NCBI GenBank assembly: GCA_028564675.1
Contig: JAOVVO010000043.1
Coordinates: 1 to 64,000, forward strand
Reading direction: 5' to 3'
DNA from: Onchocerca lupi
Lineage: Eukaryota > Nematoda > Chromadorea > Rhabditida > Onchocercidae
DNA length: 64,000 bases
The translations under genes and the position numbers were made by a program. Every line of letters begins with the position of its first letter. Within the stretch, counting starts at the first letter, position 1. Below the pieces are notes generated by a model. It saw only the letters and a list, made by a program, of their open reading frames with translations. It did not search any database and was not told the origin of the DNA. Shown here piece after piece: positions 37,801 to 50,604 of the stretch.

Positions 37801-38136
37801 ACCAGATTTTGTTCATTCTACACAGTTTCACAAACACATTTTTTGGATTTTTAAAACATAGTGTAATAGTTTATTATATTTTAAAATAATGTCACATATG
37901 TTAGGGATTGCAAAAGTATAAAGAGGAGAGGTAACTAAATGAAAAATAAAGGTGGGATATTTAATTAAAAATCAGTCGTGAAATTTTTAGAAATGGATGA
38001 TTCTCCTGGTAAGAAATTACAGAACGTAATTCCGGGTCTTCACAATATGAAAAATGTGCGACGATCTTTGACAGATAAACTTGTAAAGAAGTATATCAAT
38101 GTTGCTAATCAAACTCAGAGAAAGCAACAAATCTAA
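34076..38136 (+). CDS. vrk-1: Vaccinia-related kinase VRK-1 (9 exons)
   Basis: Nuclear Ser/Thr kinase; in animals VRK1 phosphorylates BAF/BANF1 and histones and is needed for nuclear-envelope dynamics and germ-line division. Exons are 34076..34219, 34618..34759, 35092..35294, 35461..35596, 35732..35883, 36262..36414, 36544..36706, 37366..37650 and 37991..38136; 507 residues, complete. Kinase features: glycine loop FAHGGFGRIYSG (about 35-46), lysine in LAIKIEP (Lys63), catalytic HGDLKADN (about 167-174) and DFGLA (about 190-194). VRK-specific blocks are WMDKK...IGLPPYV, NGTLLFTSLDAHRG and DLEILGYNILYWLCGTLPW. Beyond about residue 310 lies a basic, serine-rich tail with the nuclear-localisation-type patch PKRRKTDR and many KK pairs, usual for VRK1. 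VRKs usually have DYG where this has DFG. The exon 2 to exon 3 intron contains an (AT)n microsatellite. All junctions are GT-AG and in phase. Confidence 0.95.
34418..34459. repeat. Perfect 21-bp tandem duplication in vrk-1 intron 1
   Basis: The unit GGCATAAGCATCACCTCATT plus a final A occurs twice head to tail with no mismatch. It is intronic, between exons 1 and 2 of vrk-1. Confidence 0.85.
34835..34867. repeat. (TA)n microsatellite in vrk-1 intron 2
   Basis: About 16 TA units inside the intron between exons 2 and 3. Just downstream, a 20-base phrase ending CTGTTGAATCTAAA recurs twice (around 34957-34977 and 35009-35030) with one mismatch. Confidence 0.85.
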
Positions 38137-38928
38137 TGTGATTCATTGTTTTATTATCTAAATCCATAAAGTTGCAACATTTTTGAGTGAAGTTTAAAAT
38201 TATTTTAAACGGAAAGTTCAGGAAAATCTTCTTGATATCTGGAATCCCCATTAATAATCAAAAGTTCACAGGTATTGTTTATGGAAATTTTTTGCAAAAC
38301 TGTCCGTTCTATGTTTTTCGATTTTTATTTTAACATGCAGATGACGATTAGATGTGTCAACCTACATATTTTTGGATTTTCTTTTCTTCACTAGTATTTA
38401 TGTATAAGAAATACGATTTGCTGCTGGAGGATTTGTTGTAATTTTTCAATGTTTGCATAGTCTTCAAAGTTCATTGCAATTATGCTTTTATTTCTTATTT
38501 GTATTATGCTGTAATCATGCGAGCATCCTTATGTGCAGTCGAAACTCATTTTATTTTGATGCGTTGTTGCAAGCTGTTTTATGCAAGAAAAATTGAACTT
38601 CCTCGACAAATTCATCTTGATTGCTTTTTTGCCAAATCTTTCGCTAAATTCATCTTAATTGCTCGCGCAGCAAAGATGATATAAAATAGAAACAACAAGC
38701 AAATGATTTGATCGTCCCGAGAATCAGCATATCAAAAAAGTATTTTTTGACTTTGTGTTATGATATTTTCGTTGATTGTCCATTATCCATCATTCGAAAT
38801 CTTCCTGTTTAAAGCTGTTGAAATGATTGTTCATTTCCTTGCTTTTCGTATACTAAACTACTTTTTGATATCTAAAATAGAGAGAGATGTTTCTTGCAGT
38901 TGTGCAGTTTATGACTAAGGATATTCAT

Positions 38929-39186
38929 CTAATATTTCAGTTTTTCTGTTGGTGGTTCTGGATTTTTTAAAAACTCGAGGAAAATTCTAGGATCGGGTAG
39001 AAATTCTTGTGAAGGAGTTCTATATTTTTGGATTCTGGTGAACATGAGACGATGTCTTTTTTTCGATGCTATGTTGCGAGAAGAGATATAGTTTCCAGTG
39101 CTTGAAGTTATGATTCGGAATGCCATGATTTGCGATGTCTGCGAGTGCAGTGGAGATTTTTGTAAATCAGGCGTTAGAGGAATCAT
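38929..39186 (-). CDS. Candidate small protein or terminal exon, unknown
   Basis: An 85-codon ORF from ATG to TAG on the minus strand, facing the 3' end of vrk-1. It starts MIPLTPDLQKSPLHSQTSQI and ends FLKNPEPPTEKLKY. The product is basic and proline-rich, with no signal peptide and no family I know. The ATG follows directly on an acceptor-like ...cactgttaag, which fits trans-splicing or an upstream exon. Another minus-strand open stretch with a donor (VISRKHEANKSSITVTQR|gtagat, near 39300-39360) lies just upstream, but its phase does not join this ATG cleanly. It could be a real small gene, a decayed one, or chance. Confidence 0.33.
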   Translation of the reverse strand: MIPLTPDLQKSPLHSQTSQIMAFRIITSSTGNYISSRNIASKKRHRLMFTRIQKYRTPSQEFLPDPRIFLEFLKNPEPPTEKLKY

Positions 39187-42100
39187 CTTAACAGTGTAAT
39201 CGTTTGAGCAGAATTAAATAGAATGATGTCTAAAGTAGTTTTTTTTTCCATCTAAGATTTTTTAAATTTGATTATGAAAAAGAAAAATACAGTTGAAATC
39301 TACCGTTGTGTTACTGTGATTGAAGATTTATTTGCTTCATGTTTTCGTGAAATTACTTCACGTAGATATAATAAATTCGAGAAAATATGCATCCGTGACA
39401 TTGTTAATATTTTGACAATGCAAGTCTGAAAATAGCGTATGAATGAAAAAACTAACATTGGCCAAGTTTTCGTATAGGCTATCCCATTGTTAGACTTTGA
39501 CAAAATTCTTGTTTCAAAAGCCCATTATTCTCCTCGACGAATATCGATAGAATATTTCTAGGTCTTACATTGTGGAATTTATTGGGGCATCATTATTAAT
39601 TTCCAAGTGAATTCATGGAAATGAAAAATTACATTAGTAACTGTAAACTGCGACACAAATGATGCACCCGCTGAAAATTATTTTGCTGATTTTCATTCAA
39701 AAGTGACATCATTTCTGTGTGAAACTGCATTTCACTATTCATTTTAACATGATATCATAATTTGTCGACTAAAATCGTTCTACTTTTTTATGATTAGTAA
39801 CGAGATTCATCGGATGCATGAGGAAATCTCATTCTTATCTTCAGACAAATATAAACTGTTAATAAAAAAACCGAAGTTAATTAAATTTCATAAAAAACGA
39901 GCAGCTAAGTTTATATTCATGCGTTATAGTTGTTACTTTGAGCAAATTTTTTCCAAAAATGTCACTTTTTGACATCAGTTTGTGATGAATAATTGAAAAC
40001 TCTTTTTGGCTAAAATTTATTTCATTTCTGATCATATCATTACTGATCTACAAGTATTATTCTTCAAGACATTTGCATTTCGTTAAGTTGTCTCCATGGA
40101 TCAAATTTTTTGATTATCTGTGTGGAAAGTTACAAATTGTTCGAAGAAATTTCCAGTGTATACTGGTCCGAGATCAGATTGGTTTTCTCCATAAAATTAT
40201 TCATGATTTTTTAGATTCAGGGTCTATTTCACTTAATTTGTTTAGTTTTATTTAATTTTTTTTTCGCTCAATTCAGTTCACATCAATTAAAACTGAAAAA
40301 GTTATTTTGAGAAATTCTGTAGGGAAAAGTGCTTATGTTTTTTTTTTTTTTTTGATTCTGAATTTTGGTGATATGCGAAAGCATGAAATGAATAAATATA
40401 ATGTGTGCTGGTGGAAGGCAGCTTTATTATCAATGAATTGGATGTGGAGAAGAATAAATGCCGTTAATGGATTGATTTCGATGCAATGCTTTTTTTGAGA
40501 GATTTCAGGCGACGGGAGCGTTGAGCATTCTTAGTATGATGGATATTTGCATAAATAATCATCACATTGGCATGGAGGAGTTGCCTTTCTTTTTTTTTTT
40601 TTTGCGAAAATTTTGATGCAAATTTTAATGGCGGAACGCACTCTAGCAGAACTAATCCAGTAATACTGCAATTCAAATAAATTTTTAAGTACAGTCGAAA
40701 CAGACCTGCAGCAGTACATAGCTAACCTAGATCCGGTACGGACTGTTTAGAATTAGTGCTTTTCTAGATCGATCAACTATGCAATTGGCTCAATAATTCT
40801 TTTTTATATCGCCGATATTTGATAAAACTGAAATGGACTGAGAAAACTGCAAAATACCATTTCCCCGAAAGAAAGTACTCCAATATTAAGAATGACTGTG
40901 ATATTCCTAGAATTTTGGAAAAGAATTTGCTAGAAAAAACATTAAAATGTACGAGTTAGCCTGACAGAACACATTTCAAGTCAGTGTAAATACCATTATT
41001 ATTTAAAATACATTTTTATTTATATAGATAGTGGATTAAAAATTGAAATATTTAAAAATATATAAATTTTTGCTTCATTTGCAGCAAGATTTTTTTTTTT
41101 AGCTTTGAAAAATGCAATCTTTGTTTTTTGATTTTGATTGGTCAAACTTCGACAGAAAATCATACTTCAGACACATCTCTCCAGTTTGTTCTGATAAGAC
41201 TGCAGTATCTAGCTTGGTTAAAATGATCTTTTGGGAAAAAGTTGCAAATATATTAAACGACTCCAGGCAAATATTCCATATAATATCCAGGAAAATTGAG
41301 ATAGCAACGAGAAGAAATTGATGAGAGTAAGAAGAAGGAATGATGCGTGAAACGATGACAGAACGACTAGATGCGTGAAATAGGTCAGAAGAAAATAGGT
41401 CGGATGAATGAGCGTAAATGATTTTCAGGATTTTCATGAAAATGGATGATAGATGATGATTTGCAATGAATGCTTGGCAACCAAACCAATTGACTGGTCA
41501 TCTATATTCAAGCTTAAGCATAATATCCTCTCAAAAGAATGTCACCAACCTTCTTCCCATTCCTCTTTTTAGGACATTCATTTGTTGATTTTTCGGAAGA
41601 AATATGCATTTAAAAATTCATTTCCAAGATTGATAAGCATTATAAAAAATCTTATGATAACATAAATTGAAAGATTATCTGATACAATCAGAGATCGAGT
41701 TCGAGCGTAAAATTCTTTGCAAAAATAATTTATCATAGTTAAACACAGATATGATTCCAACAGCTCAGTTAAGTTAAGTTTGTCAGTAAATTTGATGGTG
41801 CGATCTTTTCTGGCATCTATATCCAATATATCTTTCATTTCTCAGGTTTTTAAAACAGAAAGTGTTTTCGACATGCCATCATTTTACGATTAAAATATTT
41901 TTAAAAATTCCAAGTAATTGCGAAACGAAGAATAATTATATCTTTCTATTTCATCATTTAGATCATTCGGCAAATATTTTATCCATCTTGACAGAAAAAG
42001 TCCAAAATTTGGAAAATCCCAGATTGATAAGTCATGAAGATAAAAGTTTTCATAGATATACACTAGAAAATTACAGTTCTCAATACTGGAAGTTTGGATT

Positions 42101-43479
42101 GGAAGAATATCAAGAAATATGAAGTGCTAATAATGCTTTCCTTACTGACAACGACACTTAGTGTTTGCTAAGCATTAGTATTGATCTTCGCGCTGATAAG
42201 AAATATGATTGAACATACTGATTCATACAGATAAAATTTCAGTGAAAACGATAATGATTTTCGAAATTTGATATATTTGCGAAGATCTCAAATTTGATTT
42301 TCTTTATTTTGTACAGAGAAACTGAAATATCTTCAGAAGATTATAGACTAAACAAAGGGGACAATATTGGCTAATTTCTAAGCTGTATTATTTCCGATTA
42401 TGATGAATCAAGTCGAAGCTGTCTTGATATTTCAAGATGAAGACAAATTAAGTTATCATTGTTGAAGTCTCTTGAAAATATCTCGAAATCTTCCCTAATG
42501 ATTTAGAAATTCACAAAAATTTCAACTTACATATCATCTCTAAACATTATTTCTTGATTAATGGAATGGTTCTTCACTAACTGACTATTCTAGTAGGACA
42601 GAAAAGATTACTGTCCATTAAAGAAGATCGTAAAATACTGTAGTTTCATTGGTGGTTTGTTGTGTAAATCTGCTTATCACTGTTCAACGAAAGACTCGTC
42701 TTCATTAACGAAAGAATATAGCAAATAGAGCCGCCAACACAACAAAAGCTATGCATTAAAAGTTAACAAATAAAAGAAGCTGCGCTTATCAATAACTTTA
42801 TTGATAATTTAAATATGTAATTTAAATAGATGCAAAATACATGAGATATAAAATACATCAGTCTTAATATGTTGGACTATTTACTAAATCATCTGTTGAT
42901 ATCTAGAAGCTTCCTAAAATCTTACTCTAGCTGCAAGCAAACATTTGTCCTCCTTCCAATTCACTCAAATATCATCCCGTAGTGTGATGGATTTTGATAG
43001 AAGAACGGTAAAAGATGCATATTTGAGTTGATGGCGTAACTTTGGCTACAAACATGCATAAATGAGGTAAGGGCCTCATGGCAATTAGTTTTAGTTTTTA
43101 TTTGCTTTAATGAATGATGAATCAAAAGTTGGAAACATATTTAGAAACAATGAAGCAGTAAATCAAACCTACGGCTATTACTTCCAAATTATAGCAAACC
43201 AAACAATTTAATATGTATAGCTTCTGGAAAGATCGCTATATTAATCTTTGATAATTTTGGATAAGATGATAATAGCCATTCATTTTGATATAATGCAAAA
43301 AGATAAGGTAGCATAACTTTAAGATGAGTTCTGATGATAAGATGGATAAATAAGAGCGATAATGGGAATATAGAGTAGATAAAATGACGTGCTGTTTCAA
43401 CAGGTAAACTTAAATGCTTAATCTAATCTTAGATATCATCGCTATTTATCTGGCCATTGCTATGCTATGATGGAACTGT

Positions 43480-44350
43480 CAAGTTTGCTCAGTGAAACAA
43501 TCCGAAAAATCAATCCAAAGATCATCTGACCACAAGTTTGTATTAATGACCGGTCAAGTGGGTGCCACTCACGGGTTACTACAGTTTCGTTGTTCTCAAA
43601 TGATGAACATTTCCAACGAACTAATGGACAACTTGAAAGGATGCAAGGAAAAGGTGGAGCAAGCGTGCACGCACCCTCACACACGCACACACCCATATGA
43701 TTAGTGTATGAGTGGGCGTAAACGTAGATGATGACGCCACGCCCTGCCATACTCCGCCCTATGAGATTGCAAGCGTTACAGAAATTCTTCATGCTCATTC
43801 CACGCATTCCACCCGTGTCTGTTCAGCAGCCAGCGTTGTGTCCCGTGGAGGCCGCTTTTTCGGAGGTTCGTTCTCGAGCCTACGACGCTCACTCGTTCCT
43901 CTCTCGGTGATCAACCGTAATTGGGAAAGGAAGTTTCTGTGGTGCCGCATTTTATTATTATTATTACTACAACTACTACAACTGTTCTTGTAAATAGATT
44001 GTTGAAGAGAAGGAAAGACACCTCCTTGCAATCTCTTCGGTGTTGAAGTTCCGGAAAATCTGCGGTGTGCAGGCGGCAAAGGCACAGCATTGAAGGTTGG
44101 TTGATATATTCCATCTTTTGTCATTTCAATTCAATTCCATTGTCATGCACATGCACACCCATACATATCCATCTTGCGCACAAATGAAACAGTCTCGAGA
44201 ATAGCAGCAAGTCAATTGTTGACGACAGAGAAACGAGTTTTTGTTTGTTTGTTTGTTTTCCCGAAGATATTTCGCACCATCGATGGTAAGCCTTCCACCT
44301 CAGATCGGTCCATTTCCCTATCCTTGCATAAAGGGATGCGATGCGATGCG
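43480..44350. other. GC-richer island with overlapping ORFs
   Basis: This stretch is visibly richer in G+C than the surrounding DNA and holds CACACA repeats near 43670-43695. It is open on both strands over long overlapping segments: 43492-43704 (+), 43460-43807 (-) and 43795-44124 (-). It may be a distal promoter or first-exon region, perhaps for egl-44, or part of an unrecognised gene. Confidence 0.4.
43795..44124 (-). CDS. Candidate ORF in the GC-richer island, unknown
   Basis: A 109-codon ORF starting MTKDGIYQPTFNAVPLPPAH, followed by RRFSGTSTPKRLQGGVFPSL, an S/N-rich low-complexity patch and a basic R/E/P-rich end. The first 45 residues look most protein-like. No domain is recognised and no downstream exon was found; the last part overlaps other ORFs and may be noncoding. 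It might be a 5' exon whose donor I missed. Confidence 0.27.
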   Translation of the reverse strand: MTKDGIYQPTFNAVPLPPAHRRFSGTSTPKRLQGGVFPSLQQSIYKNSCSSCSNNNNKMRHHRNFLSQLRLITERGTSERRRLENEPPKKRPPRDTTLAAEQTRVECVE

Positions 44351-44621
44351 TCAGATAAAGAAATAATTATGTAAGTAAACAAATAAACAACAAAACATTG
44401 CTAGATATGAATTTACTCGAAATGCATCATACTCTTTCGCCTTTTCGCTCCCTCCTTCTGTTCCTTCCTCTTGAAGGAAAAGTTTTTATTTTGAGCCTTC
44501 TTCAAGATAACTTGTGAACGATGATGTCTTCAGCTGACTGATTAGGATGTACTTATGGGAGAGTGTACGTTCAAGAAGTATGCTTTTCTATATGAATAAG
44601 CTATTTATCCGTACCTTCTGA

Positions 44622-44644
44622 TGTGTGTGTGTGTGTGTGTGTGT
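44622..44644. repeat. (TG)n microsatellite
   Basis: About 11 uninterrupted TG units, in the gene-poor interval between vrk-1 and egl-44. Confidence 0.9.
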
Positions 44645-47340
44645 TTGTGCTTGTCCGTTCTTAAATTTGCTTCTGATCAGAAAATAGCAAGCAATGATAG
44701 AACGTTAATTGTCGAGAGTGTTGTAATAGTGTGAGGAGTTGAAGAGCAATTGGTAGTGGTAAGTAACAAAGTGTCGGAGAATTTGCGATGTCGACATTAG
44801 CTTCGGAAATGAAAACTTCAGGATGTGGTTATTCGTCATAAGCAAGTGTTGCTTAAAACACACATTAAATTGCCCAAGCTTTGTACTCCTCATTACTGAT
44901 AAAAAGATGAGATGCACAGATGCATTTTGCATGTTTGTGTTCAAGTTGGAATAGTAGCATCAACCTACTATCATTATATTTCATAAAACGCATACATTTA
45001 ACGTCGGATATTTCTAATGAGATGAGTGCTTCGATAAGATGCGATTGATAAGTACTTCCAATAGGTTTATCATTGTTTCATCAATTCTAAAGCATGCCAA
45101 GAATAATTTGTCCCTTGGGAAGCACTTTTTGTCACCCCTTTGTCCATGTTTTTCAATCTGAGCTCACTCAAATCTCACATCACTTTTCTTAAGCTTTTGC
45201 TAAACTACTTCCTTTAATTTAGCCATTTGTTAAACCATTGATATTCATTTTGAAATTTTCATCATTTTTTTCTTTGTTTTTTGTAAAATTCATCTCAAAA
45301 CATCAAAATATATTAAAATAGATGAAAGATAAAAAATTTCCATCGTCTGATTATTTATTGCTTAACTTCAATTTGCTATGAATAGAAAAGCATTCATTAC
45401 TGTATTTCTCTATTTATTCCATTACTCGGCACTCCTATATTTTCTTTTTATAATCATAGCACAGCTTATAAAGTGAAGCAATGTTTGCTTTTCATTATCA
45501 CAAATTAGAATGAATTGTTGTCACTGCCGTAGTTTATGATAATGATTACAATTTTTCGGCTCTGTTCATTTTTCTTCTAATTTTAAGTGAGCTCAAATTT
45601 AAAAAATAAAAAGAAATTATCATTCCATTTCTAATTTTATCAGTATTTTTTTTATTCTTGTACCTCTGTCTAAGAATGGTTGGATTTTTTTTTTTTTTCG
45701 ATCGATTTTGACTTCTATCGCTTCATATTAGCAAACGAATCCGCATAAATTTCTACAGTATTTCGGAGCAGATTACCGTATCTTCATGTGTAGTAAATTT
45801 TTTTAATGGAAATGCAGCACAGACACGTGTCTATGATTAGCTTTTTGGTGCTGCTTCTGATGATGTTCGATGATGTTTACGCATACACGCAGTGAAATAG
45901 AAAAGAACGGTACTGTTGGGTTAAATGAGTTGAAAATTGAGGCAATCAATTCGATTGGAAAGCGAACATTTGTTAAAATAATGTGTTATGATAAAATCAA
46001 GCATTATCAACATGATCATATTCAAATTTGAATATTTTCTAGGAGAATATTTCGCATCCAGAGGAAGTCATTTAAATTTTCGATTTACATGAATAGCTAG
46101 ATAATTAATTGATCATCGATGATCTTTATGAATTATTTTCCACTTAATCTTTGTTTTCTTTTTTTTTTTTCAACTTCAATCTTTTATTTTAAGATTTTTT
46201 TTTCCTTTATTTCAGTTTATTTTCATAACTTTGTTCAACTGAAGCCTAAACAGCTTCGAACTTGGTTACATTGAATTTGTCACCCGGTTAATCTGCATCT
46301 CGAATTCTCTATCTCATTGAACCGAAATTCATTTTCGTTTTCTTTTTTTTATTCTCTTCAATTCCCTTGTTCTGATGATTGGTAATCGGATTTTGGATCA
46401 TTTGGGTAAATTTACGGATAGACAGAGGAAGAGAGGTGGATGATAATTGTTGATGGTGCTGTTGCTACTGGTGCGGAGTAGGGGATGAATGCCCTTGGAC
46501 ACTAAACATATGCATGCACTGCATGCATTGGCGGCCTGGGCATGCATCATCGACATGGACATCTGCTTCTTCTTCTTCTTCGACAACGGCCTTCATTGCC
46601 CTTCGATGACCTGACCAAAACAGTCTTCATTTTCCCCACGGCGGCATCGTCGTTGTCCATTTCTCTCGTCCACTTATTTATTTGTTTGTTTGTTCATCTC
46701 TGCTCACTTGTCCATCCTTTCGCTTTGTTAATTTCATCATTACCACTGGAGAGCTGATCTGTCCAGACTTTTAGATCCACAGATGTACCCACCTATGTAC
46801 AGGTAGTATACATGTGCATGTCTTTGTCTGTGAATGAGTTGTATGTGTACATGCACAAACTGTTGGGAATATTAGTAGTAAAGTGCCAACCAACCATAAC
46901 AATTATTTTTTGTGATGGCTTGGTAAAAAGAAATTATTTAGGCCCAACGCCCATTTATCAATTAATGAGTGAGAAAATTATTGGGTCGATGATTTACTGC
47001 CCGATCAGTAACATTATCCGCTATTTCATCAAATTCATTCGGACAAATCAGATCAATCTTCCAAATTTCTTTCATCATTGTCGTACTATTGTTCATTTAG
47101 TGTCGAAATTTCATTGATTTACTAACAGTCATTTGAGGAAACGCATTTTCCCGATACGAATATCGAATAGAGTAGAGTGGTAACAGAATCCGGGTTATGC
47201 CTTCATCGTTGCTTTTGACCTGCATTGAGTGCTTTTTCACTTTCTAGCATTTTTTGACAGCCAGGAATTAAATTTTTTAGTAGAGATTTTTCTGAATCAG
47301 TAAACTGTGAAATTATATGCATCTAATTTAATTTTTAAAA

Positions 47341-47691
47341 TTAAACTTTAAAATGTCTTTTTTTTTTTTTTTTATTTGCAGAGTCCATTAAGTTCCCTAC
47401 TTTGCTGAATTTTAAATCTTTAAAAAAATTTGTTTTCAAGTCTGCATTATTATTGCACTTTTGGCCCACTCCATCAGGTTGAACTCTTCGTCTCTTCTCC
47501 CATCTCTCAATATTTTCAACATAATAACTGCAATTATAAGCGGCAATTTTTTGATGACTGTAAGTAACAGTTAATTGCAAAATCTGATCTTTATCCTTTC
47601 TCTCTGCGTTGACCTTTACTTTTGCCTTAATTTGACCCTTGAAAAAATTTTTCTCAGCCTGTTTTTCATAAATTCGCGTTAACAGTTCCAA
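47341..47691 (-). pseudogene. Orphan stop-to-stop ORF ending in a poly-A run; possible gene remnant
   Basis: There are 116 open codons with no ATG until the last twenty or so. The frame opens immediately after a TAA, so it is not a complete gene as it stands. Residues are lysine/asparagine-rich but varied (KVKVNAERKDKDQILQLTVT, YNCSYYVENIERWEKRRRVQ). The reading continues into AAT plus about 17 A, then stops. An intron-free open frame running into an A-tract resembles the 3' end of a retro-inserted cDNA copy. It could also be an internal exon (a possible donor AAA|GTAGGG is present) or chance. I recognise no family. Confidence 0.3.
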
Positions 47692-50476
47692 TTATCTTGT
47701 TTCTTTTAATTGATTCCTGATAAAGTGGAAAGACATAAGAAATCGAACCTTTCATGGAGAACAGTAAAACTGATAATTGAGGTGAATCGAGGAAGAAGAA
47801 ATTTGTTTCATCTTTTGTTTAGTTTAATTTTTGAAAAACTGGTGATACCGATGAGGTGGGTAAAAGAACGAGTTCACAGTGCAATTCAATTTCGTTTTTG
47901 TCTTTTTACGTAGCGTCTGTTGAAGAAAATCGAAAAAAAAAGGTATCAATCAATGTGTGCATGGACATCTTCAAGACTGTCTGCCACTAAAGTTTGTATT
48001 TTGAAGCAAACTTCTGTGCAGGTGTGCATTATTTGCATCTCTGTCCATAGATGATTGTGCGTGTGAGTGTGCATGTGTGCGTGCATATGCATGCTGTATA
48101 TGTTCGCATAGCGATGTACACATCTTGTCTTTCTCTGTATTACAATTTTCATACTGTTACACTTGGAAATTGAAGAAAAACTGATGAAGGACAAGTAGCA
48201 GCACAATGATAATTTGTTATTAATTAGATTGTCGTTCCGGTCTCACTGTAGGTTATTGTAAGAAATAAAGCAGTAATGTATTGTTTGAAATAAAAGAGTA
48301 TCTTATTGATTCATATTATTGATTTATCGAAAAGAAATTGCGAGAGGGGATTATTTACAAATGCGTCATCATTATGATAAATACAACACTAAAAATTTGA
48401 GCAATCGTAAATCTAATAATGAGAAGAGATTTTAATATGAAAGTGTAAATCTTCAATCTACTTCGGGCTATATGTTTAGTATAATTTCAGTTTTTATGAT
48501 TGATGAGTTTCGTACAACTAATAGCAGATCGTTTGTGGAAGAAAATATTCGAGCAATATATCTGAAGGCAAAAAAATAAAGAAGATTTTAATTAAACTGT
48601 ATTAAATTGAAGAAAGATCAAAACTAAAGAAGAAGGCCTTCATGGCCAACTTCGAACATTGAAAAGAAATGAGAAGTCAGTTATACATGTATTATAATTT
48701 AATCTTAATTCGATAATTTCTTTCTTTTCACAATTGACTGTTTGCAAAGACTTTAACCTTCGAATGATTCCAGATCCTTTCTGTCGGAGGAACACCTGAG
48801 TGCTGACCTATATTTGAGCATTCTATGATATCATTGCGCATTTTCCCGGCAAGGAAGATTATCTGAAGCACAATGTATCAATTTAATCTTTGAATAAATC
48901 TTAAGTGTCTTCATTTTCCAACAGTTAAGCGATTCAGTATTTCTCAATGCATCTTCTGGAGCGGAAGCTATAAGTTAGTATTTAAGCAACTATCGGAATT
49001 AGTGTGTGGATGTGGATGAGCACTGTAAAGTTGTGTTTACTCAACCAAGTAAATAGGTTCCATCGACCGTTTTATTTACATTGTCGATCGGTGCAGAATG
49101 TTTCCTGAGCGATATAAAAATTTAGGTTGCTACCAGAGCTTTTGATTAGCAGTGTATGATATTACTAAATAAGTTTGGAAGTAATCGATAGTTAGCTGTA
49201 TAAAGATTAGCAACCTAATACTGCCCCAACAGTTAGTGATAATAGTAACAAGAAAAATCTGAAATTAGTTATTTTAATAATAATTCTGCAAAAAGAACAC
49301 TCATTAATTGTCAGATTCTACTTATTATTCGATCAGTGATGTTTGAAATTCTGATCCAGAATGTTTCCTGGCTGTGGCATACCATAAATTTGGAATGGAT
49401 AGGAAGAAGAACTATGGAGAAATATTGTTCCATTTGAGAGATTAAGCCTGTTCTTAATTGGTGCTTCAGCTGTCACAAAGAAAGAATTACCTTGGTGACT
49501 TAGACAAGTGGCTGATGCTAGTGTCAGTGCATGCATTCTTATGCTTCCATTATTTCCAATGGAAGAAGCTGAATAATAGAGAAAGTCTTTTGTCTTTTAT
49601 GCTTTCATTCAGGATAATGATATTGATTGGCTGTGATAAGTTAAGTGATAGCAGTAGCAGTAGTCAGATACAAACAATATGATTTTATAGCTAATTAGAA
49701 TTAGTTCTAGAAAGCCTGTAAGGATGGTGTTATTCGAGAAACGATTAGAATATAGTAATGATTGAGAACTACGTAACAGTTGATTATCATTACAGATTGC
49801 AACATAAATGATTGAAATTCTAAACTTGATTTTTGATAGTTTAGCTTGGATTATGGATGAAGAAGCACCAGAAAATGAGGCCCAACAATCATAAGCTTTT
49901 GCATTCTAAAATACAGGCATAATTTAGAGCATTGTATAAAGAAGGTCGGGTGATGAATCCAACAATATGTTAAATGTAATCTTTTTAATGTTGCATATGT
50001 ACTTTTTTTTTTGTAATTTTTTTCTAAATTCAATGATCAGGATTTTTATATAAGAAACAGGCTGGAATTCTTGAAACTATCTTGTCTCCAAATATAGTTT
50101 AACAATTCTCATGAACTGATGAAAAAATTATGCAAACGAATGAATGAAATGTAACAAAAATTTACTCACTTTAGAAACCAAATATAAAAATGGTCTTTTC
50201 CAAGTTATTTCTTTACACTTCATTCAACTTTTCCATCAAATTTCCTTCCTGTTCATCGATTTAAAATAAACTCATTGGATGTTTGATAGTTTCAACAAGC
50301 TCTTTTTTTTTTTCAAATAAGAGATTTTGAGCAACAAGAAGAGTATTTCGAAAAAAGGTCTGTCTCTTCGAATGTGAGTTGTGAAAATGAATCAGCGCAG
50401 CAAACCAGCACCACCACCAGCCCCAACACCACACCCTTGCCCGATATTTCTCTCTACCTGTCGTGCATACCTGATG

Positions 50477-50499
50477 GATGATGATGATGATGATGATGA
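50477..50499. repeat. (GAT)n microsatellite
   Basis: Seven to eight GAT units in the gene-poor interval, about 2.1 kb upstream of the egl-44 coding start. Confidence 0.9.
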
Positions 50500-50581
50500 C
50501 GATAACGAGCGATCACTATTGATAATTATCATCTAGAAGCCACTTCGGTCGATTTCTAATTTTTTTCTTCAATACAGAGAG

Positions 50582-50604
50582 GGAGAGAGAGAGAGAGAGA
50601 GAGA
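50582..50604. repeat. (GA)n microsatellite
   Basis: About eleven GA units, followed at 50641-50684 by two near-identical 20-bp units of the form GACTTTTTAAYGTGTAAWT. Confidence 0.85.

Noticed and set aside
46812..47117. 101-codon plus-strand ORF
   Set aside because: No recognisable domain, begins in TG/CA-rich simple sequence, and no supporting splice sites.
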